A program made the translations under genes and the position numbers. The notes beneath the pieces are model-generated. The model was not told the origin of the DNA, did no database searches, and saw only the letters and a program-made list of their open reading frames with translations. From NCBI RefSeq assembly GCF_002159455.1, contig NZ_NFIQ01000030.1, positions 1 through 43,782 on the forward strand: a stretch of 43,782 nt of DNA, given 5' to 3'. The stretch is from Flavonifractor sp. An306. Its GTDB lineage: Bacteria; Bacillota; Clostridia; Oscillospirales; Oscillospiraceae. Position 1 is the stretch's first letter, and every line of letters starts with the position of its first letter. Of this stretch, positions 22,274-30,068 are shown piece by piece.

Positions 22274-24148
22274 TTACTCCAATTCAAATGCGCCGGTGTA
22301 CAGCTGGTAGTAGATACCGTGCTGGGCGATCAGGTCCTCGTGGTTGCCCCGCTCCACGATCCGGCCGTGGTCCAGCACCATGATGGCGTCGGAGTTGCGG
22401 ACGGTGGAGAGCCGGTGGGCGATGACAAACACGGTGCGGCCGCTCATCAGCGCGTCCATGCCCTGCTGGACAATGGCCTCGGTACGGGTGTCGATGGAGG
22501 AGGTTGCCTCGTCCAGGATCATCACCGGGGGGTCGGCCACAGCGGCCCGGGCGATGGCGATGAGCTGCCGCTGGCCCTGGGACAGGTTGGCGCCGTTGCC
22601 GGTAAGCATGGTGTCATACCCCTGGGGCAGGCGGCGGATGAAGTCGTCGGCGTTGGCCAGCTGAGCGGCGGCCTCCACCTCCTCGTCGGTGGCCTCCAGG
22701 TTACCGTAGCGGATGTTCTCCCGGACGGTGCCGGTGAACAGGTTGGTATCCTGGAGCACGATGCCCAGGGAGCGGCGCAGGTCGGGCTTGTGGATGTCGT
22801 TGATGGAGATACCGTCGTAGCGGATCTTGCCGTCGGCAATATCGTAGAAGCGGTTGATCAGGTTGGTGATGGTGGTCTTGCCCGCGCCGGTGGCTCCCAC
22901 GAAGGCCAGCTTCTGGCCGGGCTTGGCGAACAGGGTGATGTCGTGGAGGATGGTCTTGCCCTCCTCGTAGGCAAAGTCCACGTCGTCAAAGCGCACGTCG
23001 CCGGTGAGGCGCACGTAGGAGTAGCTGCCGTCCTCCTGGGGCACCTTCCAGGCCCAGATATTGGTGCGCTGGTCGGTCTCATGGAGGTTGCCCTCCTGGT
23101 CAAAGTTCACATTCACCAGGGTCACTCTGCCGTGGTCCTCCTCCACCGGCTCATCCATCAGATCAAAGATCCGCTGGGCGCCGGCCAGGGCCATGACCAC
23201 CGAGTTGAGCTGCTGGGAGATCTGGCTGATGGGGTTGGACAGGCTCTTGGACAGCTGGAGGAAGGTGGCGATGACGCCCAGGGTGATGCCGGAGCCGATG
23301 CCGCTGAGGGCCAGGGCGCCGCCGGCCATGGCAATGATCACGTACTGGATGTTGCCGATATTGATGAGGATGGGCATGAGGATGTTGGCGTACTTGTTGG
23401 CCTTGTCGGCGCTCTCAAACAGGGCGTTGTTCACCTGGTCGAAGCCCTCCTGGGCCTCGGCTTCATGGCAGAACACCTTGACCACCTTCTGGCCGTTGAT
23501 CATCTCCTCGATATAGCCGTTCAGATCGCCCAGCTTCACCTGCTGGCGGACGAAATAGCGGCCGCTGCGGCCCGCCAGGAACCGGGTGACGGTCAGCATG
23601 CCGATGATACACAGGATGACCACGCCGGTGAGCAGCAGATCGGTAAACAGCATCCCGATGAAGGCCACCACAATCATCATCAGGGAGTTGATGACCTGGG
23701 GGATGCTCTGGGAGAACATCTGGCGGAGGGTGTCCACGTCGTTGGTGTAGACGCTCATCACGTCGCCGTGGGCGTGGGTGTCGAAGTACTTGATGGGCAG
23801 CTCCTGCATGTGGCCGAACAGGTCGTCCCGGATCTTCTTCTGCACGCCCTGGGAGATGGTGACCATCAGCCGGTTATAGATCAGGGCGCACAGCGCGCCG
23901 GTGAGGTACAGGCAGCCCATCATGGTCAGAGCACGGAGCAGCCCGTCAAACACCGGGTTGTCCATGGCCAGCAGGGGGGTGATATAGTCGTCAATGAGGG
24001 AGCCCAGGAAGAGGGAGCCGGACACAGAGGCCGTGGCGCTGACCAGAATACACAGCAGCACCAGCACAAACTGCACGCCGTAGCCCTTGCCCACGTAACG
24101 CATCAGCCGGCGGACGGTGTGGGACTTTTTGACCGGATACTTATTCAT
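22274..24148 (-). CDS. ABC exporter subunit B (catalytic Walker B, non-canonical signature)
   Basis: The 624-residue half-transporter has a six-helix exporter membrane domain (about 20-330) and a C-terminal ATPase. Walker A is VGATGAGKTTI. The signature is NLSQGQRQL instead of LSGGQ, and Walker B MILDEATSSID keeps the catalytic Glu. A stretch of about 60 residues between the membrane and ATPase domains (including EEDHGRVTLVNVNFDQEG) is longer than usual. Its start overlaps the stop of the partner subunit by 8 bases. The pair matches heterodimeric multidrug exporters such as BmrCD/LmrCD, and MarR upstream fits drug-inducible expression. The substrate is unknown. Confidence 0.95.
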   Translation of the reverse strand: MNKYPVKKSHTVRRLMRYVGKGYGVQFVLVLLCILVSATASVSGSLFLGSLIDDYITPLLAMDNPVFDGLLRALTMMGCLYLTGALCALIYNRLMVTISQGVQKKIRDDLFGHMQELPIKYFDTHAHGDVMSVYTNDVDTLRQMFSQSIPQVINSLMMIVVAFIGMLFTDLLLTGVVILCIIGMLTVTRFLAGRSGRYFVRQQVKLGDLNGYIEEMINGQKVVKVFCHEAEAQEGFDQVNNALFESADKANKYANILMPILINIGNIQYVIIAMAGGALALSGIGSGITLGVIATFLQLSKSLSNPISQISQQLNSVVMALAGAQRIFDLMDEPVEEDHGRVTLVNVNFDQEGNLHETDQRTNIWAWKVPQEDGSYSYVRLTGDVRFDDVDFAYEEGKTILHDITLFAKPGQKLAFVGATGAGKTTITNLINRFYDIADGKIRYDGISINDIHKPDLRRSLGIVLQDTNLFTGTVRENIRYGNLEATDEEVEAAAQLANADDFIRRLPQGYDTMLTGNGANLSQGQRQLIAIARAAVADPPVMILDEATSSIDTRTEAIVQQGMDALMSGRTVFVIAHRLSTVRNSDAIMVLDHGRIVERGNHEDLIAQHGIYYQLYTGAFELE

Positions 24149-25880
24149 CGTCGCTGCCTCCCTTCGTCTGGGACTGGTAAATCTCGCGGTAGATCTCGCA
24201 GCTCTTGAGGAGCTGGTCGTGGGTGCCCATGGCGGCGATCCTGCCGCCGTCCATCACCAGAATCTTGTCGGCCTCCTCAATGGAGGAAATACGCTGGGCG
24301 ATGATGAACTTGGTGGTCTCGGGGATCTCATCCCGGAAGGCCTTGCGGATCAGGGCGTCGGTCTTGGTGTCCACGGCGGAGGTGGAGTCGTCCAGAATGA
24401 GGATCTTGGGCTTTTTCAGCAGAGCCCGGGCAATACACAGCCGCTGTTTCTGGCCGCCGGACACGTTGGAGCCGCCCTGCTCGATGTGGGTGTCGTACTT
24501 GTCGGGGAACTCCTGAATGAAGGGATCGGCCTGGGCCAGCTTGCACACCCGGACCATCTCCTCGTCGGTGGCCTCCTTGTTGCCCCAGCGCAGATTGTCC
24601 TTGATGGTGCCGGAGAACAGCACGTTTTTCTGGAGCACCATGGCCACCTGCTCCCGCAGGGCGTCCATGTCGTAGTCCCGCACGTCCACGCCGCCCACCA
24701 GCACACGGCCCTCGGTGGCGTCGTACAGGCGGGGGATCAGCTGCACCAGGGTGGTCTTGGAGGTGCCGGTGCCGCCCAAGATACCCACCGTCTCGCCGGA
24801 ATTGATGGTGAGGTTCACGTCCTTCAAGCATTCCTTGGTGGGGTCCTTGGCGTAGCTGAAGCTGACGTTCTCAAAGACCACGGAGCCGTCCTTCACCTCA
24901 TGGACGGGGTTGGGCCCGTTCTTCAGGTCGCTCTCCTCGTTGAGCAGCTCCACAATCCGCTCGGCGGAGGCACGGGCCAGAATGATCATCACCAGCACCA
25001 TGGACAGCATCATCAGGCTCATGAGGATCATCATGATATAGCTGAACATGCTGGTGAGCTGGCCGGTGGTCAGCTCGCCGCCCACCACCAGGTTGGCGCC
25101 GATCCAGGACACGGTGAGCATACAGGCGTAGACGCAGATCTGCATCAGGGGCATATTGAAGGCGATGATCTTTTCCGCCTTGGAGAAGTCCATGTAGATC
25201 TCATTGGACACCTTGCCGAACTTCTCCTTCTCGTGGTCCTCCCGGACAAAGGACTTCACCACACGGATGCCCAGCAGGTTCTCCTGTACCACGTTGTTCA
25301 GCCAGTCGTACTTCTTGAACACCCGCTCAAACAGGGGATGGGCCGACTTCATGATCACCAGCAGGCCCACCGCCAGGATGGGGATAACCACCAGGAAGAT
25401 GAGGGCCAGCTGGGGATTGATGGTAAAGGTGAGCACCCAGGCGCAGATGAGCATGATGGGGCAACGCACCGCGATGCGAATGATCATCATAAAGGCCATC
25501 TGCACGTTGGTCACATCGGTGGTCAGGCGGGTGATGATGCCGCCGGTGGAGAATTTGTCAATGTTGGAAAAGGAAAACTTCTGCACCTGCTGATACATCT
25601 CCCGGCGCAGATTGCGGGAAAAGCCGGTGGAGGCCCGGGCGGCGAACCGGCCGGACAGGGCGCCCAGCAGCAGGGCCATCAGGGCCATGGCCACCACCAG
25701 AACCCCGTACTGCAGGATATGGGACATGCTGCCCGCCTTTACGCCCTCGTCCAGCAGCTTGCCGGTCATCATGGGGATCAGCACGTCAAAGGCCACCTCA
25801 CCGATGACAAAGATGGGGGTGAGAATGGTATCCCGCGTAAATTCCTGAATACAGCTTGTAAGCCCTCGTTTCTTCTTCAT
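24141..25880 (-). CDS. ABC exporter subunit A (degenerate Walker B)
   Basis: The 579-residue half-transporter has six membrane helices (about 15-310) followed by an ATPase domain. Walker A reads GGTGTSKTTLVQL, with Ser in place of the usual Gly before Lys. The signature NVSGGQKQR is canonical. Walker B reads ILILDDSTSAVD, with Asp where the catalytic Glu should be. This fits one half of a heterodimer whose degenerate ATP site is formed by this Walker A/B and the partner's LSQGQ signature. An AAGGAGGAG site precedes the ATG. It lies 33 bases after the MarR gene and overlaps the second subunit. Confidence 0.95.
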   Translation of the reverse strand: MKKKRGLTSCIQEFTRDTILTPIFVIGEVAFDVLIPMMTGKLLDEGVKAGSMSHILQYGVLVVAMALMALLLGALSGRFAARASTGFSRNLRREMYQQVQKFSFSNIDKFSTGGIITRLTTDVTNVQMAFMMIIRIAVRCPIMLICAWVLTFTINPQLALIFLVVIPILAVGLLVIMKSAHPLFERVFKKYDWLNNVVQENLLGIRVVKSFVREDHEKEKFGKVSNEIYMDFSKAEKIIAFNMPLMQICVYACMLTVSWIGANLVVGGELTTGQLTSMFSYIMMILMSLMMLSMVLVMIILARASAERIVELLNEESDLKNGPNPVHEVKDGSVVFENVSFSYAKDPTKECLKDVNLTINSGETVGILGGTGTSKTTLVQLIPRLYDATEGRVLVGGVDVRDYDMDALREQVAMVLQKNVLFSGTIKDNLRWGNKEATDEEMVRVCKLAQADPFIQEFPDKYDTHIEQGGSNVSGGQKQRLCIARALLKKPKILILDDSTSAVDTKTDALIRKAFRDEIPETTKFIIAQRISSIEEADKILVMDGGRIAAMGTHDQLLKSCEIYREIYQSQTKGGSDDE

Positions 25881-25913
25881 AGGTCTCCTCCTTGGATCTC
25901 TGTTGTCGCGCTC

Positions 25914-26348
25914 CTACATCAGGTTCCGCTTGAGCTTCTCTACCGTGGCCAGAAACTGGTCCAGCTCCTGCTGGGAAATGTCCCGGGTCAGCGTCCGCTC
26001 CACGCTGGCGATACGCTCCATAATCTCCTGATGCAGAGCCTCCGCCTTGGGCGTGGTGGTCACCCGCTTGAGCCGGGCGTCCCAGGATACCGACTGCCGC
26101 AGGATAAAGCCGTCAGCCTCCAGCCGCTTCAGCAGGCGGGAGGCGGTAGACCGCCGGATGTAAAAGGCCTCCTCAATGTCCTTCTGGTACACCTCCTGAT
26201 CCTGATTATGGCACAAAAAGCCCAGAATCTTGGCCTGCATCTCGGTAAAATCGTCTCCCTCGGGCTCTCCCGCGGTCTCCAGCACCTTGCGCCGCAAGAG
26301 GTTGGCCAGCGCCTTGATCTCATATCCCACGTGGTGCTCCTGACGCAT
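25914..26348 (-). CDS. MarR family transcriptional regulator
   Basis: The 144-residue winged-helix regulator probably represses its own operon with the ABC exporter. The recognition region reads YQKDIEEAFYIRRSTASRLLKRLEADGFI and the wing SVSWDARLKRVTTT, both typical of MarR. AAGGAG precedes the ATG. It is the first gene of the marR-ABC-ABC operon, and a 21-bp inverted repeat covers its -35. The ligand is not predictable; a drug or other small molecule pumped by the exporter is the usual case. Confidence 0.94.
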   Translation of the reverse strand: MRQEHHVGYEIKALANLLRRKVLETAGEPEGDDFTEMQAKILGFLCHNQDQEVYQKDIEEAFYIRRSTASRLLKRLEADGFILRQSVSWDARLKRVTTTPKAEALHQEIMERIASVERTLTRDISQQELDQFLATVEKLKRNLM

Positions 26349-26377
26349 CCGCTCATCTCCTTTTTTGCGCTACTCCC

Positions 26378-26408
26378 AGTTTAGTTTCATTGCTAACAGT
26401 TGTCAATG
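26378..26408 (-). promoter_or_regulatory. marR-ABC promoter with overlapping operator
   Basis: On the minus strand TTGACA (26401-26406) and TAAACT (26378-26383) are 17 bases apart. An inverted repeat at 26388-26408 (CATTG..AAC, one central base, GTT..CAATG) has 8 of 10 paired positions and covers the -35 and most of the spacer. This is a good candidate MarR autoregulatory site. Confidence 0.78.
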
Positions 26409-26460
26409 CGCAACATCACCAAAACTCCTCCCCTTCCACCCTGTCCCTTCTGACAGACAA

Positions 26461-26490
26461 AACGCGCGGCCCCCGCAGGGGCCGCGCGTT
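26461..26490 (-). terminator. Terminator after the SLH protein gene
   Basis: A perfect 13-bp GC-rich stem with a 4-base loop is followed on the minus strand by TTTTG. The T-run is short, but the position just after the stop codon fits. Confidence 0.75.
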
Positions 26491-26496
26491 CCCATC

Positions 26497-27666
26497 TTAC
26501 AGTCTTGGCACTGTCACCGCCGCCATGATCTGCTCCAGCTGGCCGCGGTTCAGTCCGCCGCTGGACACGGTGCGGTCCAGCAGCACGCCGCCCCCCTTCA
26601 TGGGGGCGTTCAGGGCAAAATAGGAGAGATAGACCACCTGGGCCCGCAAAAACTGGCTCTGGGACAGCATAGCCTGCTCCCCGCTGCTGAGGATCCCCCA
26701 GGACACAGCCTTGGACAGGGCGGTATCCCAGGTAAAGTCGGGGGCGGCCCCGCTGTCGGTATAGCCCAGGGCCCGGAGAATCAGGGTCATGTACTCCTCC
26801 GCCGAGATCTGGCGGTCAGGGGCAAAGTACAGCGCCCCGGAGGCACTCTCTCCCACGCCGTTGGTGTAGCCCTTCTCAAAGGCGTAGGCCACATAGCGGT
26901 CGCACCAGGCGGGGGTGTCCACAAAGGGGTTGACTGCCGTGCTGGACAGGGCGGCCTGCTCCTCCCCGATAAGGCGCAGGAACATCACCACCCCCATGAT
27001 CCGGGTGGTGGGGTTCTCCAGGTCGTAGCCGCTGCCGTATGTGGTGCCGCTGCCCTGGAACAGACCCATCTCAAACAGGGCGTCGGCCAGGGCGTTATAG
27101 TCCACGCTGCCGCTGACGGCAAGGGAATAATACCCCTCCACACTGAGCACCGCGGTATCCGAGGTGATGGTCAGGCTGGCGGTGGTGTTCTCCCCCGCCA
27201 AATAGCGGTGCCGCGGGACCATGGCGGTGCCGGAGAGAACCGTCTCCCCCGCCGTCACGTCCACCACCCCGCCGCCGGTATAGGATATCCATGCGTCCCC
27301 CGCCAGCAGCATCCCGCCGGAGCCGGTGGAGAGGGTGATCACGTCCCCCTTCTTGAATCGCAGATCGGTCAGGGCGGATACATAGGTTCCCGTCCCGACT
27401 GTTTCGCCGCTGCCGCTGCCGCCGCTGCCGGCCTGGGCCAGATAGGCGCTGTGGGCCTGGTTCAGGGCGGTGAGGGCGGCCTGGTAAGCCTGCTCCGTCC
27501 GCTCCTGCACACGCTGGGAGACCTGCTTTTCCACGTCGGGCACATAGGTATCAGTGATGTAGCTTTTGGAAATCAGCGACTCCCCGGTCAGGGCGCCGGT
27601 GGCGTAAGCCGCCGCGCCGCTCACCAGAACGGCGGCCGTCAGCAGGAGCACGATGGTTTTCTTCAT
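26497..27666 (-). CDS. Exported protein with S-layer-homology-like repeats
   Basis: The 389-residue protein has an N-terminal signal peptide (about 1-22, MKKTIVLLLTAAVLVSGAAA). An alpha-helical Gln/Ala-rich stretch (about 45-80), a Gly/Ser linker (GSGGSGSGE) and a beta-rich domain (about 90-185) follow. Three degenerate SLH-like repeats fill the rest, for example FVDTPAWCDRYVAYAFEKGYTNGVG followed by FAPDRQISAEEYMTLILRALGY. SLH repeats bind secondary wall polymer, so it is probably a cell-surface protein. Its ATG overlaps the rex stop as ATGA, so it is translated with the redox repressor. No enzymatic motif is seen in the middle domain. Confidence 0.82.
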   Translation of the reverse strand: MKKTIVLLLTAAVLVSGAAAYATGALTGESLISKSYITDTYVPDVEKQVSQRVQERTEQAYQAALTALNQAHSAYLAQAGSGGSGSGETVGTGTYVSALTDLRFKKGDVITLSTGSGGMLLAGDAWISYTGGGVVDVTAGETVLSGTAMVPRHRYLAGENTTASLTITSDTAVLSVEGYYSLAVSGSVDYNALADALFEMGLFQGSGTTYGSGYDLENPTTRIMGVVMFLRLIGEEQAALSSTAVNPFVDTPAWCDRYVAYAFEKGYTNGVGESASGALYFAPDRQISAEEYMTLILRALGYTDSGAAPDFTWDTALSKAVSWGILSSGEQAMLSQSQFLRAQVVYLSYFALNAPMKGGGVLLDRTVSSGGLNRGQLEQIMAAVTVPRL

Positions 27667-28298
27667 GGCGCCTCCGAAATCATGTAGTTCAGGGCCAGCA
27701 GGCTGTCGGCAAAGTGGACATCCTCCACCACAATGTCGGGGGCATCCACCGTCAGCTCGATATTGGTGAAGTTCCAGATCCCCTTGACGCCGGCGGAAAC
27801 CAGCCGCTCGGCCACCCGGTTGGCCACCCGGCCAGGCACCGTCAGCACGCCGATATTGGCCGGATGCTGGGTCAAATACTCCTCCAGCTGGTCGGTATGG
27901 TACACCGGCACCCCGGAGCAGGAGCGCCCCACAATTTCCGGCACCACGTCAAAGGCGGCGGCCAGGGTCACGCCGAAGCGGTCGAAGTGGAAATTCTCCA
28001 TCAGCGCCCGGCCCAGGTTGCCCACGCCCAAAATCACAGCGCTGTGCCCCCGGTTGACTCCCAGGATGTCAGCCACCTCGTCCCGCAGGCTGCTCACATT
28101 ATAGCCGTAGCCCTGCTGCCCGAATTCACCGAAGCAGGACAGATCCTGCCGGATCTGGGAGGCAGTAAGGCCCAGAGACGCCCCCAGGGCGTTGGAGGAG
28201 ATGCGCTCCACCCCCGCCTGATGCAGGTCGTTCAGGTGGCGGTAATATCGGGGCAGGCGGCGGATCACCGCGCTGGACACCTTTTGCTTTTTCATCAT
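27663..28298 (-). CDS. rex: Redox-sensing repressor Rex
   Basis: The 211-residue regulator senses the NADH/NAD+ ratio and represses fermentation and NADH-reoxidation genes when NADH is low. An N-terminal winged helix (about 1-80) has SSAVIRRLPRYYRHL and LTASQIRQDLSCFGEFGQQGYGYN. The Rossmann domain has VILGVGNLGRALMEN, then DVVPEIVG and the C-terminal swap helix. Length and motifs match Rex throughout. The first of two adjacent ATGs is used; the ribosome-binding site is weak (AAAGAG). It has its own promoter with a palindrome over the -10 and is translationally coupled to an SLH protein. Confidence 0.96.
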   Translation of the reverse strand: MMKKQKVSSAVIRRLPRYYRHLNDLHQAGVERISSNALGASLGLTASQIRQDLSCFGEFGQQGYGYNVSSLRDEVADILGVNRGHSAVILGVGNLGRALMENFHFDRFGVTLAAAFDVVPEIVGRSCSGVPVYHTDQLEEYLTQHPANIGVLTVPGRVANRVAERLVSAGVKGIWNFTNIELTVDAPDIVVEDVHFADSLLALNYMISEAP

Positions 28299-28335
28299 AA
28301 ATCACACTCTTTCCAGAGCATAACTGCCAATCGTT

Positions 28336-28371
28336 CCTGTTTAGTTTACTCGAAACAGGTGCCCTTGTCAA
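28336..28371 (-). promoter_or_regulatory. rex promoter with palindromic operator around the -10
   Basis: On the minus strand TTGACA (28366-28371) and TAAACT (28343-28348) are 17 bases apart. Perfect 7-bp inverted arms, CCTGTTT and AAACAGG, with a 10-base gap (28336-28359) bracket the -10. TGTTT..AAACA with this spacing resembles Rex boxes (TTGTTAA-N4-TTAACAA), which suggests autoregulation. Confidence 0.72.
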
Positions 28372-28396
28372 CTTCTCCCGTCCAATTCACCGGGGA

Positions 28397-28424
28397 ACCC
28401 CGGGGAGCCTGGCGGCATAGGATG
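28397..28424 (+). promoter_or_regulatory. Sigma-K-like element before the cortex-lytic operon
   Basis: AC (28397-28398), 17 bases, then CATAGGATG (28416-28424) resembles a sigma-K promoter with G in place of the last A. It would give a very short leader, starting near 28430, with the ribosome-binding site AAGGAGGA right at the 5' end. A CCGGGG/CCCCGG palindrome overlaps it. No sigma-A promoter faces right here. Confidence 0.35.
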
Positions 28425-28445
28425 CCGTAAAAGGAGGAATGTCAG

Positions 28446-28835
28446 TTGGACGCATTTGGAACCATTTTGACCCGGGTTTACACCTCAAGGGCACAGATTC
28501 CCGTATCAGGCGCCACGGTGGCCTTTACCCAGCGGGGAGCGGAGGGTCGGCACAAACTGCTGGCGGTGCGGGTCACCGACGGAAACGGCCGCACCGCCCC
28601 GGTACAGGTGAGCACCCCGGATGACGCCGCCAGTGAATCCCCCGGCACGGTGGAGCCCTTCGCGGTGTGCGACATTTGGGCGGAGTCCCCGGGCTATGAG
28701 CTGCTGGTGGTGGAAAACGTGCAGATCTTCCCCAATACGGAGACCATCCAGGACCTGGAGCTCATCCCCCTGCCGGAGCAGACGGACGCCCTGCTGCCCG
28801 AGCACCCGGTGAACATCCCGCCCCAGAGCCTGTAA
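28446..28835 (+). CDS. Small carboxypeptidase-regulatory-like domain protein of the cortex-lytic operon
   Basis: The 129-residue protein has one beta-sandwich-like domain: VYTSRAQIPVSGATVAFTQ near residue 10, LAVRVTDGNGRTAPVQV near 40 and an ending rich in Pro. This pattern is the N-terminal 'pre/pro' type domain seen in SleC-like spore cortex-lytic proteins, here encoded as a separate gene. The TTG start is chosen because AAGGAGGA lies eight bases upstream and the frame matches the domain; an ATG at 28439 is in another frame. No signal peptide is seen. It is followed after 12 bases by the lytic gene. Confidence 0.75.
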   Translation: MDAFGTILTRVYTSRAQIPVSGATVAFTQRGAEGRHKLLAVRVTDGNGRTAPVQVSTPDDAASESPGTVEPFAVCDIWAESPGYELLVVENVQIFPNTETIQDLELIPLPEQTDALLPEHPVNIPPQSL

Positions 28836-28847
28836 AGGAGGGATAGC

Positions 28848-30068
28848 ATGCCTGAAACCCTGCCCATTACCCCCTACGTGCCCCAGTACATCACGGTACA
28901 CCTGGGCCCGCCGGGGTCCAACGCGGAGAACGTCACGGTGTCCTTTCCCGATTACGTGAAAAACGTGGCCTCCAGCGAAATCTACCCCACCTGGGAGACC
29001 GCCGCCCTCCATGCCAACATCCTGGCCATCATCTCCTTCGCCCTCAACCGGGTGTACACCGAGTTTTACCCCAGCCGGGGCTATCCCTTCAACATCACCT
29101 CCTCCACCGCCTACGACCAGAAGTTCATCAAGGGCCGCAATATCTTTGAGAACATCAGCCAGCTGGTGGATGAGATGTTTAACTCCTACATACGGCGCAT
29201 CGGCTTTGTGGAGCCCCTGGCCGCCAAATTCTGCAACGGCACCACCGTCACCTGCGACGGGCTCTCCCAGTGGGGCAGCCAGGCCATGGCGGAGGAGGGG
29301 GCGGATTACATGTCCATCCTGCGCTACTACTACGGCGACAACATCGAGCTGGTGACCAACGCCCCGGTGCAGGGCATCCGCTACTCCTACCCCGGTTACC
29401 CCATCCGCCGGTACGACAGCGGCGAGGCGGTGCAGCGCATCCAGGTGATGCTCAACCGGATCTCCCGGGACTACCCCGCCATACCCAAGGTTTACCCGGT
29501 GGACGGCGTCTTTGGCCCGGCCACCGAGGCGGCGGTGAAAAAGTTCCAGGAGATCTTCGACCTGACCCCCGACGGCATTGTGGGCAACTCCACCTGGTAT
29601 AAAATGGTGTTTCTCTACGTGGGGGTGCTGGACCTGGCGGAGCTCATCAGCCAGGGCCAGACCTACTACCCCGAAACCGGCAGCCAGCCCTTCCCCAACG
29701 TGCTGCGGGAGGGGGACCGTGGGGAGTCGGTGAAGGTGATCCAGTACGTGCTGTCGGTGGTGGCCGAGTTCTACAGCAACATTCCCTCGGTAGCCATCGA
29801 CGGCATCTACGGCCCGGCCACCAAAAACGCCGTCATCGCCGTCCAGCGGATGACCGGCCTGCCCCAGGACGGCATCATGGGCCCCCAGACCTGGGCCGCC
29901 CTGTACCGGCTGTATGCCGGTATCGTGGACACGGTAAGCACCTACACCAACGTGATCCCCGAGCAATTCCGTCCCGACCTGCCTGAGAGCCAGGCCACCG
30001 GCCTGACCCAGTATCCCGGCCAGCCCATGACCCTGGGCTCCGCCGACCAGAGAGGAGCCGCCTCATGA
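28848..30068 (+). CDS. SleC-like spore cortex-lytic enzyme with SpoIID-type domain and two peptidoglycan-binding domains
   Basis: The 406-residue protein starts with a SpoIID/SleC-like lytic transglycosylase domain (about 1-170). Marks are ALHANILAIISFALNRVYTE, ITSSTAYDQKFIKGRNIFEN, FCNGTTVTCDGLSQWGSQ and ILRYYYGDNIEL. Two PG_binding_1 domains follow at about 180-255 and 283-357, each with the D-G-x-[FY]-G-x-x-T pattern (VDGVFGPATEAAVKKFQ, IDGIYGPATKNAVIAVQ). SleC enzymes degrade cortex peptidoglycan during germination. There is no signal peptide, as expected for SleC-like proteins packed into spores. The loop where I expect the catalytic Glu reads PTWETAALHAN; its position may be shifted by one. 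It overlaps the next gene by four bases. Confidence 0.88.
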   Translation: MPETLPITPYVPQYITVHLGPPGSNAENVTVSFPDYVKNVASSEIYPTWETAALHANILAIISFALNRVYTEFYPSRGYPFNITSSTAYDQKFIKGRNIFENISQLVDEMFNSYIRRIGFVEPLAAKFCNGTTVTCDGLSQWGSQAMAEEGADYMSILRYYYGDNIELVTNAPVQGIRYSYPGYPIRRYDSGEAVQRIQVMLNRISRDYPAIPKVYPVDGVFGPATEAAVKKFQEIFDLTPDGIVGNSTWYKMVFLYVGVLDLAELISQGQTYYPETGSQPFPNVLREGDRGESVKVIQYVLSVVAEFYSNIPSVAIDGIYGPATKNAVIAVQRMTGLPQDGIMGPQTWAALYRLYAGIVDTVSTYTNVIPEQFRPDLPESQATGLTQYPGQPMTLGSADQRGAAS

